From contig CAWJKG010000002.1 of NCBI GenBank assembly GCA_963843365.1, forward strand, positions 1,333,311 to 1,397,310: DNA of 64,000 nucleotides, given 5' to 3'. The notes under the pieces are model-generated. The model was not told the origin of the DNA and searched no databases. It saw only the letters and a list, made by a program, of their open reading frames with translations. Source of the DNA: Bog-473 sp963843365. GTDB lineage: Bacteria > Actinomycetota > Acidimicrobiia > Acidimicrobiales > RAAP-2. Below, one piece after another: positions 53,668 through 63,173 of this stretch (its first letter is position 1; each line of letters opens with the position of its first letter). The position numbers were made by a program, and so were the translations under genes.

Positions 53668-55253
53668 TCAGGACCGGCCGGTCACCCGGGGGTGCCGGGT
53701 GTGCTGCCGGCGTGCGACGTACTTGGCCTCGTACATGGCCTCGTCCGCCTGCTGCCGGGTCCGGTCGACGTCACCATTCTTGCCGCAGCAGGCGAAGCCC
53801 ACGCTGACCGAGGCCCCGACACCTTGCACTTTGACGCGCGCGATGGCGTCGGTCATGCGATCGGCCACGCGGCGGGCGATCGACTCGTCAGCGTCGGCGA
53901 CCACGGCCAGAAACTCGTCGCCTCCGGTGCGGGCCAGAAGATCACCGGCGCGCAAGACGCCGGCGGCAGCGCGCGCGACCGCGACGAGGATCTTGTCCCC
54001 GACGTCGTGCCCGTGGGCGTCGTTGATGGACTTGAGGTCGTCGATGTCCAGGACGAGAATCCCCATGGGCTGCGCGCGGCGATCCCCTTCGAGATAGATC
54101 CCGAGTCCCCGCCGATTCGAAAGCCCGGTGAGCGGGTCCGTGTTGGCCTGTAGCTCGAGTTCTTGATGGGCCAACGCGTTTCCGAGGGCCAGTTCCACCA
54201 CGTTGCCCATGGCGTGACAGCGCGCCAGCACGTCCTCCGAGAAGGCGGCCTCCCCGCTGTCGATCTCGAAGATGCCGTGCAGCTGGTCATTGACCATGAC
54301 GGGAATGAGCGCGGCCCGGGTCGCGTCGGTGTGATCGGTGACCGACCGCAGCGTCGGGCCCATGGCGGTGCGATCCAGCCGGGTCACCAGTGGTTCGCCG
54401 TTGTCGACCACCGCGCGGACGTACGGGTCGTCCTTGAGGAGATAGCTGGTCGGGATGGTGCCCCGGCCGTCCGCCACCGCTTCTTGCGTGACCACGCCAT
54501 CAGACACACGCGTACGTAGGACGCGCCGACGAACCCGCTTCCGGCCACCTCGAACATGGCCAGCGTGCCCTGGGCGATGACGTCCCTGGGTTCACGCAAC
54601 GACGTGAGCGATTGCGTGGCGCCGTTCATCAGCCGGCCGAGCCGGGCCAGCTCCGCCGAATCGCGTACCTTGCCCTCGAGGCTGCGGCGAAGGTGGTGCA
54701 CCGTCACCGCGACCACAGCGGCGACCGCGGCCCAGAGAAAGAGCCGACGGACATCGGTGGCTGCGCTGCTCTGGACCGCCACGCCGACAACCCAGAGGCT
54801 CAGCATGGCGGCCACGACGACGACGAGCGTGTAGAGGCCGGGGTAGTAGAGCGCCATGGCGAGGACGGGCAGGAGGACCAGCGCCGTGAGGCCGCCGGCC
54901 GTGCTCTGGACGCTGGGGTCGGTTCCGCCCGAGATCAACAGCAGCGTGACCGACACCAGGTAGGCCAGGGTCGGGACCAGAATGGCCCAACGGGGGAACC
55001 GGCCAAAGGGCAGGAAGATGGACGCCGCGCAGGCCACGAAGATGGCCAGGCTGAGCCAGTACAGGCCTGGATTGCTCGGGCCGGGTGGGAGGGCGGCGCT
55101 GGCCTGGGCCGCGGCGGCCAGCATGATGAAGATGAAGGCGCGCACGAAGACCCGGGGGGGTCGACGGGCAGGCGGGGCCCCGCCGTCCTCTTCCATGGCT
55201 GCCTCCGATAGCGCTCGGTTCACGTTCGCTGCCTCAGAAGGTCGGTCGTTCAC
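53668..55253 (-). CDS. Membrane-bound diguanylate cyclase (GAF-GGDEF) with an apparent frameshift
   Basis: From GTG 55253 the first part has five or six membrane helices, then a helical linker and the start of a GAF domain. The frame changes near 54495-54510 (SGFVGASYVRV joins SDGVVTQEAVADG). The rest completes GAF and a GGDEF domain: NTDPLTGLSNRRGLG, DIDDLKSINDAHGHDVGD, then RTGGDEF. The active-site GGDEF is intact and an RxxD inhibitory site (RAGD) lies five residues before it, so c-di-GMP synthesis with product inhibition is expected. The repaired length is about 528 residues. Confidence 0.8.
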
Positions 55254-55349
55254 CTGGTCCCCAGTTATAGGTCACCACACGAATTGTCGAAATGGCGGTC
55301 GCGCCCCGGGTGGCGGTGTCCGCCACCGGGCACGAGGGTCAATGTTCGA

Positions 55350-55853
55350 TCAGGCGGGGCCCGGCGTGGTGGATGGCCGACCGGGCGGGTCCGCGAGCGA
55401 ATCTGACAAGGCAGCCAGGAACGGGACCTGGCCCCGGACGAGCTTGCGTCCGGCCTCGTCCAGGGAGACCCAGGCAACCCGATCGACCTCGGGGAATTCC
55501 TGGATCCGGCCGGAGCCCCGGGGCCACTCGAGGGTGAAGGTGTTGCTGGACGACTCCGAGATGTCGAGATCCGCCTCGAGCGCCCACACGCTGACGCGCT
55601 TCCCGCCGGGTTGGCGCCGCTCCCCGAGGAAGACGGCCTGGCCGGCCGGGACCGGAAGCCCCACCTCCTCTTCGAACTCGCGATAGGCGGCAGCGAGGGG
55701 ATCTTCGCCGGGAACATGCTCGCCTTTGGGCACCGACCACGCCGCGGCGTCCTTGCGCGCCCAGAACGGTCCGCCGGGGTGGGCGATCAGGACCTCGACC
55801 ACGCCTCCCGGGGACGTGCGGTACAGCAGCAGGCCTGCACTCGTCGCACCCAT
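55350..55853 (-). CDS. Nudix hydrolase (Ap4A-hydrolase-like)
   Basis: 167 residues from ATG 55853; GGAGG is rather far upstream (about 15 nt), so the start could be slightly different. The Nudix box is EDPLAAAYREFEEEVGLPV. The N-terminus SAGLLLYRTSPGGVVEVLIA and WSVPKGEH resemble diadenosine-polyphosphate hydrolases and DUF4743-type relatives. The divergent neighbour is the LytR-CpsA-Psr gene. Confidence 0.85.
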   Translation of the reverse strand: MGATSAGLLLYRTSPGGVVEVLIAHPGGPFWARKDAAAWSVPKGEHVPGEDPLAAAYREFEEEVGLPVPAGQAVFLGERRQPGGKRVSVWALEADLDISESSSNTFTLEWPRGSGRIQEFPEVDRVAWVSLDEAGRKLVRGQVPFLAALSDSLADPPGRPSTTPGPA

Positions 55854-56065
55854 CGATCCAGGACCATCCTCCCACCCCGCCCGCTCGGTCGGTGGGCCCC
55901 GGACGCCCGCAAGCCGGATCGCTCCACGCCCTGGTGACCGCTCGGCCAGAGCGGCACTCGCTAGGCTCTCGTCTCGTTCCGGCGGCCCGTCACCGGAGCC
56001 ATCTCGGGGGTACGGGCGTCGACGGGGTTCCCGGTCGAACGTCCTGGAGCTGCACACACTGCGCG

Positions 56066-57844
56066 ATGAGCCCTTCCAAGTCCGAGAACGACCCCGTCCA
56101 CAAGGGCCTCCAGGATCTCGGTGCCCAGATCAAGGCCGGACCCGCCGCACCGGACCAGGCCGCCGAGGACACGGACAACCCGGTCGAGAAGGGCCTGCAC
56201 GAGCTCGGGCGCCAGATCGACGAGGCGAACGCCCCGGGACGGCGCCGGCGGAGCGGGCGGAGCGGTCCGGCGCATGCCTCCCCCCGCCGGTCCCGGAAGC
56301 GCACGCTCGCGTGGATCGGTGGCTCCCTCGCGTTGGTGTTCGTGCTCCTGGTCGGCGCGGTGGCCGGCTACGGCTGGTATCTCAACCGCGAGATCCACCA
56401 CATCAACCTGAAGAACCTCACCTCGGCGCCCGTGAAAGGCGATGACGTCGGGACGGAGAACATCCTCATGATCGGGTCGACCGACCGGTGCGCACTCAAG
56501 GTCCAGAACCCCGCCTACGGGCTGTGCTCACAGGGCGTCAACGGTGTGAACAGCGACGTGGTGATGATCCTCCACCTGAACCCCACGAATCACTCGTTGT
56601 CGATCCTCTCCATCCCGCGAGACCTCTTCGTCCCCAACGCCCGCTCAGGCGGCGCCAACAAGATCGACGCCGCGCTCTACCAGGGACCGGATCAGCTGAT
56701 CGCCGCCATCGAGAAGGACTTCGGCATCCCCATTCAGCATTTCGTCGAATTGAACTTCGACAGCTTCATCAACGTGGTCCAGGCCCTGGGGGGCATCAAG
56801 ATGTACTTCCCCGAGCCGGTGTACGACGCCTATTCGGGCCTCAACATCCAGACCACCGGTTGTCTCTCCCTCAACGGGACCCAGGCCCTCCAGGTCGTGC
56901 GGGCGCGGCACGTCCAGTACAAGGGGCCCGGGGTGACCACGGACGATCCGACCTACTGGCCCCAGGAGGCCCAGAGTGACATTGCGCGCATCCGCCGCGA
57001 TCACGAGTTCCTGCGCGTGCTGGCGTCGGCCGTCAAGGCGAAGGGGCTGAGCAACCCACTGACCGATCAACAGCTCGTGTCCGGCGTGGTCGGACAGCTG
57101 ACGGTCGATTCGGGATTCTCCGCTTCCGACATGATCAACCTGGTCCTCGGGTACCACAACGTCGACGCGGGCACCGCGCCCCAGCTGACCGTGCCGGTCT
57201 CGGTGGACCAGTTCGGGAACTACGTGTACCAGGGCGGCAGCTACGGCGACATCGAGTTCCCGGCGCAGCCCCAGGACCACAACGCGGTCGACCAATTCCT
57301 GGGTCTCAAGTCGGCCAACGAGGACACGTACTCGGGCGGGGCCCTGCCGGCGCCCTCGGACGTCACGGTGTCGGTGCTGAACGGATCGGGCGTCTCCAAC
57401 CAGGCGACCACGACGTCGCAGAGCCTCCAGGCCCTCGGGTTCCACATCGGGACGATCGGCGACAGCCCGCCGGTCGGCCGGGAGGCCGAGACGGTGGTGT
57501 ACTACGCCGCCAAGACTGCGGCCGACCTGGCGGCGGCGCAGACCGTGGCCAATTCCATGACCGGTGCGGTCATCATGGCGATGGATCCGACCCAGGTGAA
57601 AGCGGGCTCGCAGGTCACCGTCGTCACCGGGACCGACTTCTCGGTCAACCCGCCGCCCGCCGCGCCGACGACGTCGACCACGGCGGCAACCGGGGTGACG
57701 GCGCCCAGCACCACGACGACCACATCGGGCGGCAGCGGCAACACGGGGAACTCGGGCGCGTTCCAGGCCCCGACGCCGACCGTCGAGGCCCTCCAGCCCT
57801 GGGACCCGCGTTCGTGCACCGCCAGCGGGGGCGAAGGGCCGTAG
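56066..57844 (+). CDS. LytR-CpsA-Psr family cell-wall glycopolymer transferase
   Basis: 592 residues from ATG 56066. The cytosolic N-terminus has two similar motifs (DPVHKGLQDLGAQI and NPVEKGLHELGRQI). One membrane helix spans about 81-105. The LCP domain runs about 130-340, with NSDVVMILHLNPTNHSLSIL, SIPRDLFVPNA and the Arg-rich QVVRARHVQYKG and DIARIRRDHEFL. A LytR_C domain lies at about 430-520 (VTVSVLNGSGVSNQATTTSQ). The end is a Thr/Pro/Gly-rich tail. Such enzymes attach teichoic-acid-like polymers or arabinogalactan to peptidoglycan outside the cell. Confidence 0.9.
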   Translation: MSPSKSENDPVHKGLQDLGAQIKAGPAAPDQAAEDTDNPVEKGLHELGRQIDEANAPGRRRRSGRSGPAHASPRRSRKRTLAWIGGSLALVFVLLVGAVAGYGWYLNREIHHINLKNLTSAPVKGDDVGTENILMIGSTDRCALKVQNPAYGLCSQGVNGVNSDVVMILHLNPTNHSLSILSIPRDLFVPNARSGGANKIDAALYQGPDQLIAAIEKDFGIPIQHFVELNFDSFINVVQALGGIKMYFPEPVYDAYSGLNIQTTGCLSLNGTQALQVVRARHVQYKGPGVTTDDPTYWPQEAQSDIARIRRDHEFLRVLASAVKAKGLSNPLTDQQLVSGVVGQLTVDSGFSASDMINLVLGYHNVDAGTAPQLTVPVSVDQFGNYVYQGGSYGDIEFPAQPQDHNAVDQFLGLKSANEDTYSGGALPAPSDVTVSVLNGSGVSNQATTTSQSLQALGFHIGTIGDSPPVGREAETVVYYAAKTAADLAAAQTVANSMTGAVIMAMDPTQVKAGSQVTVVTGTDFSVNPPPAAPTTSTTAATGVTAPSTTTTTSGGSGNTGNSGAFQAPTPTVEALQPWDPRSCTASGGEGP

Positions 57845-57863
57845 GCCCTCACCGTGTTCCCGC

Positions 57864-58687
57864 TCAGGCGAAGATCTCGCCGCCGTTGGTGTCGAGAGCC
57901 TGGCCCGTCATGGCGGACGACAGGTCGGAGGCGAGGTAGACGATCGAGCCGGCGACATCGGCGTCGCTCGGGATCCGGCCCAGGGGCACGCGTGCGTTCG
58001 AGCTCGTCCACCACGACCTGCGCCGGGACGCCCCTGCCCGTCGAGGTCATTTCGACGTAGATGTCGACCGACGGCCCGGCCATCCACCCGGGCACGACGG
58101 CGTTCACCCGCACCTTCGACGGCCCGAGCTCGTAGGCGAGCACCCGCGTCGCCGTGAGCAGGGCGCCCTTCGAAATGGCATAGCCCCCCTGTGCCGGCTG
58201 GGGCTGCCGGGTCACCATGGAGGCGACCATCACGACCGATCCACCGCCACGGGCGCGCATGGCGGGCAGCGCCGCCCGGGTCATCTGCAGCGACCCGAAC
58301 AGGTTGGTGTCCATGATCTTCCGCCACTGCGCCAGATCGACGTCCTCGAAGCTCTGGAAGGCGTCGAAGCGGAACGCGTTGTTCACCAACACGTCGATGC
58401 CGCCGAACTCCTCCGCCCCGGCCGCCATCAGGCGGGCGCAGGCATCCGGGTCGGTGATGTCGGTCGGCACGGTGATGGCGCGGCGCGCCTGCCGCGGAGA
58501 CCTCCGCCAGCACTTCGTCCAGCGTCGACTGCCGGCGCGCCGCCAGCACGAGGTCCGCCCCGTGCGCGGCCAGGGCCTTCGCCGCCTGCCGTCCCAGTCC
58601 GGGTCCGACGCCCGACACCACGCACACCTTGCCCGACAGCAGCCCGGACCGGGCCGTTGTTCCCTCTTCGCTCTTCGCACTCGTCAT
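57864..58687 (-). CDS. Short-chain dehydrogenase/reductase with two apparent frameshifts
   Basis: From ATG 58687 the NAD(P) motif is VVSGVGPGLGRQAAKALAAH. The frame changes near 58480-58510, after which DVLVNNAFRFDAFQ, VMVASMV and the catalytic YAISK follow. It changes again near 57990-58010, after which VPLGRIPSDADVAGSIVYLA and LDTNGGEIFA complete a normal SDR C-terminus. The repaired protein is about 274 residues. Two shifts in one gene could mean a pseudogene, but every domain block is conserved, so base-call errors are likelier. Confidence 0.75.
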
Positions 58688-58693
58688 GGCGGC

Positions 58694-58699
58694 AGCGTA
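58694..58699 (-). promoter_or_regulatory. -10-like TACGCT, leaderless start for the SDR gene
   Basis: TACGCT on the minus strand is 6 nt before the ATG at 58687. No Shine-Dalgarno is present in that gap. Confidence 0.45.
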
Positions 58700-58788
58700 G
58701 GGCAGTTGCACGGACGGGCGCGGAGACATCCGCGCCGCTGTCACAGGGGCCTGAGAAGATCGGCGACACGGTCACGCAAAGGAGGGTC

Positions 58789-59115
58789 ATGGCCATTTGT
58801 TTGCACTGTGGCGGCGAGATGACCGAGGGGATCAGCTGTCTCACCGACCCCGTGATCATCAACGGCAAGGCCTATGCCACGATCCCGTGGGGCCAGGAGC
58901 TCCGGCCCCGGCACCGCTACGAGCCGGAGGAATGCCGTGACTGCGGCACCCCGCTCGGCGGCATCCATCACCCCGGCTGCTGCATGGAGCGGTGTCCGGC
59001 CTGCCATGGCCAGGCGATCGGTTGCGAGTGCGTCCGAGAGGCGGAGTGCACCTTCGGGCGCGCTCGCTCCGCGCGCTGTACCGCACACGTGTTGCGGCGC
59101 GTGGGCTGGCGCTGA
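58789..59115 (+). CDS. Small cysteine-rich zinc-ribbon protein
   Basis: 108 residues from ATG 58789 with a strong AAAGGAGG about 4 nt upstream, one of the best ribosome-binding sites in the window. Three or more cysteine pairs are present: CLHCGGEM, CRDCGTPLGG, then HHPGCCMERCPACHG and GCECVREAEC. Several zinc ribbons are expected. No enzymatic motif is seen and the family is not recognised. It is divergent from the SDR gene. Confidence 0.75.
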   Translation: MAICLHCGGEMTEGISCLTDPVIINGKAYATIPWGQELRPRHRYEPEECRDCGTPLGGIHHPGCCMERCPACHGQAIGCECVREAECTFGRARSARCTAHVLRRVGWR

Positions 59116-59201
59116 ACCGGCGACTCCCTGACACGCCGGACCCGGCGTCCCCACCAATCACTTCACCCCCGGACGCCTCAAGTAACGTTCTGCACGATGA
59201 A

Positions 59202-60611
59202 GTGGCGTCCGGGCGGAGGTCGGTCCTGCAGGTAGAGCAGACGCACACCGAGGGGGCAGACACCCAAACAGGAAGGTTCCACGCGGCGCTCCTGTGGTTG
59301 GCGCGCCATCCGCGGATGATCGAACTGAGCCTGTTCGCCTTCGGCTGCCTGGTCATCGGCGCCGTGATGGCGGAGGCACCGAGCTCGTTCCGTCCAACCG
59401 CCGGTTACAACGACTATCTGAGCTACTACCGCCCGCCGGCTACCAGCTTGCTCGCCGGCAAGGGGTACCTGGGAGTCCACGGCCACATTGAGCTGCACGA
59501 TCCACCCGGCTACCCGCTGCTCCTCGCCTTCGAGTACTCCATCGCCGACATCCTGCACGTGGGCCGCGAGGGCATGGTCAACGTGGCCACGGTGTTGATC
59601 CTGGCCGCGGCCGGCGTGCTCATCTACCGGGTCGGCCGCGCCATGTTCGGCCTGAAGATCGGTGTCCTGACCGGGATCCTGTGGATCACATATCCCATTG
59701 AGCTCGAGATGGCGCCCTACCGGTTCTCGGAGGTCCCCTTCACGCTGGTGTTCTACCTGACGGCGCTGATCTTCGTGGACGGCTGCATCCGCGGTCTGCC
59801 GAGCTGGCGCCGCATGGCCGTCGTCGGCGTCCTCATCGGTGTTGATGCCCTGATAAGGCCCCAGGCCGTCTTTCTCATCCTCCCCTACGCGCTGGCGCTC
59901 TGGCTCAGGAGCCGGCAGTTGCGGAAGGAGGCCGAGTCCGACGCCGTGCCCGCAGCCGTGCCGCCACCAGGACGGCGCTGGGGGGTGCTCGCATTGTCGG
60001 GCGTGCTCCTGGTGGCGTACCTGGTGACACTGACGCCGTGGGAAGCGTGGGTCAAGGCCGAGACGAACAAGACGGTGCTCCTGTCGGACGCCGGTGTGCC
60101 CGGCGTCCTGAACGGGTTGACCGTCGACTTCCACCCGAAGGACGAGCGCGGCACCCTCCATCTCCCGCCCGATGTCCTGGCGCTGGAGCAACGGATCGTC
60201 CACGACCAGAAGAACCTCACGTCGATGGGCAAGATCGCCCACTACATGTTCGACCAGTTGCAGTCGCACCCGCTCGCGGTCATTGAGCTCATCGCCATCA
60301 AGATCGGGCAGTCGTTCTACGGGACGAACTCTCTGACCCACGAGTCGGTGATCGCGGTGGTCCAGGTGCCGTATCTGATCCTCATGGTCGCGGGTCTTGT
60401 CCTGGCTTGGCGCATGGGAGGTCTCCGAAGATGGCTGGCCGCCTTCGTCATCATGGTGGGGGCGTACATGCTCGCCATGACCGTCGCCGTGCTGTCGATC
60501 GTCCGCTACATGGGCCCGACCCTCGGGCTCTTCCTGCCCTTCGCCGCGCTCGCACTGATCACCCTGTGGAACTGGTTCTGGCGGCGGACACGACCCCAGC
60601 CGGCCCCGTAA
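59202..60611 (+). CDS. Polytopic membrane glycosyltransferase (GT39/ArnT-like)
   Basis: 469 residues from GTG 59202; an ATG 5 nt upstream is in another frame and soon stops. Ten or more membrane helices. An acidic loop-1 region precedes TAGYNDYLSYYRPPATSLLA, and HIELHDPPGYPLLLAFEYSI resembles the first extracytoplasmic loop of polyprenyl-phosphate-sugar-dependent transferases. APYRFSEVPFTLVFYLTALI and a later RPQAVFLILPYAL are also typical. A role in transferring a lipid-linked sugar is inferred; the acceptor is unknown. Confidence 0.75.
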   Translation: MASGRRSVLQVEQTHTEGADTQTGRFHAALLWLARHPRMIELSLFAFGCLVIGAVMAEAPSSFRPTAGYNDYLSYYRPPATSLLAGKGYLGVHGHIELHDPPGYPLLLAFEYSIADILHVGREGMVNVATVLILAAAGVLIYRVGRAMFGLKIGVLTGILWITYPIELEMAPYRFSEVPFTLVFYLTALIFVDGCIRGLPSWRRMAVVGVLIGVDALIRPQAVFLILPYALALWLRSRQLRKEAESDAVPAAVPPPGRRWGVLALSGVLLVAYLVTLTPWEAWVKAETNKTVLLSDAGVPGVLNGLTVDFHPKDERGTLHLPPDVLALEQRIVHDQKNLTSMGKIAHYMFDQLQSHPLAVIELIAIKIGQSFYGTNSLTHESVIAVVQVPYLILMVAGLVLAWRMGGLRRWLAAFVIMVGAYMLAMTVAVLSIVRYMGPTLGLFLPFAALALITLWNWFWRRTRPQPAP

Positions 60612-60628
60612 CCGAAAGGGCGCCCTCG

Positions 60629-61078
60629 TCAGCCGGCCTCCGTGGATCGGCCGCCATCCGGGGTCGAGACGGAACGGAGCTCTGTCCATTCCACCACGAC
60701 GTCTCTGCGTCGGATGCGCCACGCCCCGTCCGGCTCCGCCGTGTACTCGTCGTGATAGCGAATGTGCATCACGGTGTCGGAGCCCTCGCGCAGGTGGTGG
60801 GCCGTACAGAGCACCTCACCGGCGATCAGTCCGTCGCCGACACGCCGGTAGCGGTCCTGCGCCAACACATGACGGGTCCGATCGAATCGAGCAAGGAGAG
60901 CCGGGATGGCTGCGATGTTCCCCCGTCCGCGTCGCTCACGAGAGCTGCCGCCGTCGTAGACGACAAGCACGGCATCTTCGGTGAAGAGGTGGGCGAACTC
61001 CGCCGCATTGCGCTCGTCCGCAGCAGCGGCGTAGCCGACCGAGAGCGCGCGCAGAGAGGACGCAGTCGCGTCGTCCAC
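60629..61078 (-). CDS. NTF2/SnoaL-like protein
   Basis: 149 residues from GTG 61078, chosen because GAGGG lies about 7 nt upstream; another GTG 16 codons earlier has no such site. The SnoaL_4/ring-hydroxylating-beta-like fold is suggested by RALSVGYAAAADERNAAEFA, HLFTEDAVLVVYDGG and MHIRYHDEYTAEPDGAWRIR. Members bind small hydrophobic molecules or act as isomerases or hydratases. It lies about 95 bp downstream of the LLM oxidoreductase gene and may be co-transcribed. Confidence 0.75.
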   Translation of the reverse strand: MDDATASSLRALSVGYAAAADERNAAEFAHLFTEDAVLVVYDGGSSRERRGRGNIAAIPALLARFDRTRHVLAQDRYRRVGDGLIAGEVLCTAHHLREGSDTVMHIRYHDEYTAEPDGAWRIRRRDVVVEWTELRSVSTPDGGRSTEAG

Positions 61079-61172
61079 GCATGCACCCTCACGCCAGCGC
61101 CAGTGGGAGCTGTCAGGTGCATCCACCGTCAGTTCACCGGCTCCGTGTCGACGGCCGAGACACCGAACGCGC

Positions 61173-62118
61173 CTACCCCGTGATGGCGCGAAACCGCGCC
61201 ACGATCTCGGTGAAGTAGTCCACCGACTCGTCGAACGCAGGCGGTGGCGCCACCGCCAATCTGAAATCCGTGACACCGGCGCCGCGGAGGCGCTCGACAT
61301 CGGCGAATGACCGCGTGAGGTCGAGCAGACCGTCGGGCTGCCGCACGGCACGGAGGGTGCCGACGACCTGAATGTCGGCAGGGTCCCGCGACCGCGCCGC
61401 CATCGCCTCCCGCATGCGCTGGATGCCGGCCTCCGGTTCGCCCGCGTCGGGGCCCCAGGGGATCCAGCCCGTCCCGAACTTGGCCAGCCGATCCATGGAT
61501 CCCTTGTTGACCGTTCCACTGACCCAGATCGGAACACCTCGGGGATCAGACGGCTTGGGCATCTGGTGCATGCCGTCGAACGACAACTCGACCGAGCGAT
61601 AGCCGGCAACGGGATTGCGCCACAGGGCCTGGCAGACCTCGAGCGTGTGGTTGAGCAACCGGCCGCGCCCTTCGAACGACAGGCCCGCCGCCTCGTACTC
61701 CTCTCGTTGCCATCCGACACCCACGCCAAGGTCGAGGCGGCCCCCCGACAGGACGTCGATGCTCGACGCCATCTTCGCCAATACGACGGGACGCCGCAGC
61801 GCAGCGAGCAGGATGTTGGTCCCGAACCGAACCCGTGGTGCCACTCCGGCGAGATAGGCGATGGTCACCAGGGGCTCGAGCCACACCCCGTCGGGCCCGG
61901 TCGGTTGCCGGCCATTCTTCGATCCGCCGAGTGACGGATCGGCATACGCATCCATGTGCTCGCCGAAGACGACGTGATCCGAGAGCACGAGTCGATCGAA
62001 CCCGCCGGCGTCGGCCGCCCTCGCGAACGTCGACGAGCGGGGTCCAGTCTCCCGGGTCCTCGGCCGCGAAGGAAGGGAGGTTGGTCGAGAGTTGCGTGGC
62101 ATTGCCCGTGCGCGTCAT
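61173..62118 (-). CDS. LLM-class (luciferase-like, F420/FMN-dependent) oxidoreductase with an apparent frameshift
   Basis: The N-terminus from ATG 62118 (TQLSTNLPSFAAEDPGDWTP) and the remainder are in different frames. An extra base near 62025-62035 separates LVD from ARAADAGGFDRLVLSDHVVF. The repaired protein is about 314 residues, with LGVGVGWQREEYEAAGLSFE and PIWVSGTVNKGSMDRLAKFG, typical of actinobacterial LLM enzymes of the TIGR03619-like group, many of which use F420. The start lies 3 nt after the tRNA-Ala gene on the same strand, with no ribosome-binding site. Confidence 0.8.
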
Positions 62119-62121
62119 CGG

Positions 62122-62194
62122 TGGAGGTGAAGGGACTCGAACCCTCGGCCTACGGCTTGCAAAGCCGCCGCTCTTCCAGCTGAGCTACACCCCC
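62122..62194 (-). tRNA. tRNA-Ala(TGC)
   Basis: Acceptor GGGGGTG (from 62194) pairs with CACCTCC with one G-U pair. The anticodon loop TTTGCAA gives TGC (62161-62159). The D arm TAGCTCAGC and T arm GGTTCGAGTCC are standard. CCA is not encoded. Confidence 0.95.
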
Positions 62195-62272
62195 GCAGCA
62201 GTCGAGAGCGAAGTGGATCTCCGCTGCCCGTCGGGAGCACCATCGTAGGCCGGGAGCCGAACCTCGCCCGGC

Positions 62273-62278
62273 TAGGGT
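62273..62278 (+). promoter_or_regulatory. -10-like TAGGGT, leaderless start for the thioesterase gene
   Basis: TAGGGT is followed by 8 nt and the GTG at 62287, with no Shine-Dalgarno in between. Confidence 0.45.
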
Positions 62279-62286
62279 GCGGCCCC

Positions 62287-63102
62287 GTGGATGCACGAAC
62301 CTTCCTGGGTATGGAGCCGGTGGGCGACGACCTGCACTGGCGCATGCACGTCACACCGCAGCTCACGACCCCGGGCAACTTTCTCTTCGGTGGGTGCGCG
62401 CTCGGCGCGGCCCTCGTGGCACTCGAAGCAGCATCGGGTCGCCCGACGGTCTGGGCGACGGCGCACTACCTGTCCTACGCGCTCACGGACGCGGAGCTGG
62501 ACTGGGACGTCACGCTGGCTGCCGTGGGCGGACACGTGACACAGGGGCGGGCGATCGGCAACGTCGGCAGCCGCGAGATCCTCACCGTCAACGCCGCTCT
62601 GGGCCAGGACGAGCTGGCCTTTGGCGGTATCTGGGTCCGGCCGCCCGAGGTCCCTCCTCCCGATCAGTGTCCTCCGCGGTACCTCCCCGAGTTCTTCCGC
62701 AACACCATCATGGACAGTGTCGAGGTCAGGACGGCCCGCGGGCGATCCTTCGAGGAGATGGACGGGACCCCCGGGAGCCCGAACTCCACGTTGTGGGCCC
62801 GTGTGCCCGGCCACCTGACCCCTTCGGCCGCCACCTTGGCCATCATCGGTGACTACGTGTCCGGAGCCGTCTCGCAGCCGCTCGGCCGGCGCGCCATGGG
62901 CCGCAGCCTCGACAACACCTTGCGCATGGTCCAGCTCAAGCAGACCGAGTGGGTGCTCTGCGACATCCACATGCACGCCATCGTGGGTGGTTACGGCCAA
63001 GGCATCGCATTCTTGTGGTCGCAGGACGGGGATCTCCTGGCCACGGCAAGCCAGTCCATCGGCGTGCGACTCTGGCCGGAGGACCGAGAATTCCCTCGTT
63101 GA
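62287..63102 (+). CDS. TesB-like acyl-CoA thioesterase (double hot-dog)
   Basis: 271 residues from GTG 62287. Two hot-dog halves: TTPGNFLFGGCALGAALVAL, with the typical PTVWATAHYLSYAL, and a second half ending GQGIAFLWSQDGDLLATASQ, which is the usual TesB C-terminal sheet (D/N-G-x-L-x-A-T/S). The second half also has TLAIIGDYVSGAVSQPLG. It probably hydrolyses medium or long acyl-CoAs. It is alone on its strand. Confidence 0.82.
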   Translation: MDARTFLGMEPVGDDLHWRMHVTPQLTTPGNFLFGGCALGAALVALEAASGRPTVWATAHYLSYALTDAELDWDVTLAAVGGHVTQGRAIGNVGSREILTVNAALGQDELAFGGIWVRPPEVPPPDQCPPRYLPEFFRNTIMDSVEVRTARGRSFEEMDGTPGSPNSTLWARVPGHLTPSAATLAIIGDYVSGAVSQPLGRRAMGRSLDNTLRMVQLKQTEWVLCDIHMHAIVGGYGQGIAFLWSQDGDLLATASQSIGVRLWPEDREFPR

Positions 63103-63173
63103 ATCGGGACCGCATCCACGGTTGAGCCGGATGCGACGGCAGATGGCATGTCCGAGCGGCGAAACTGTGCGGC

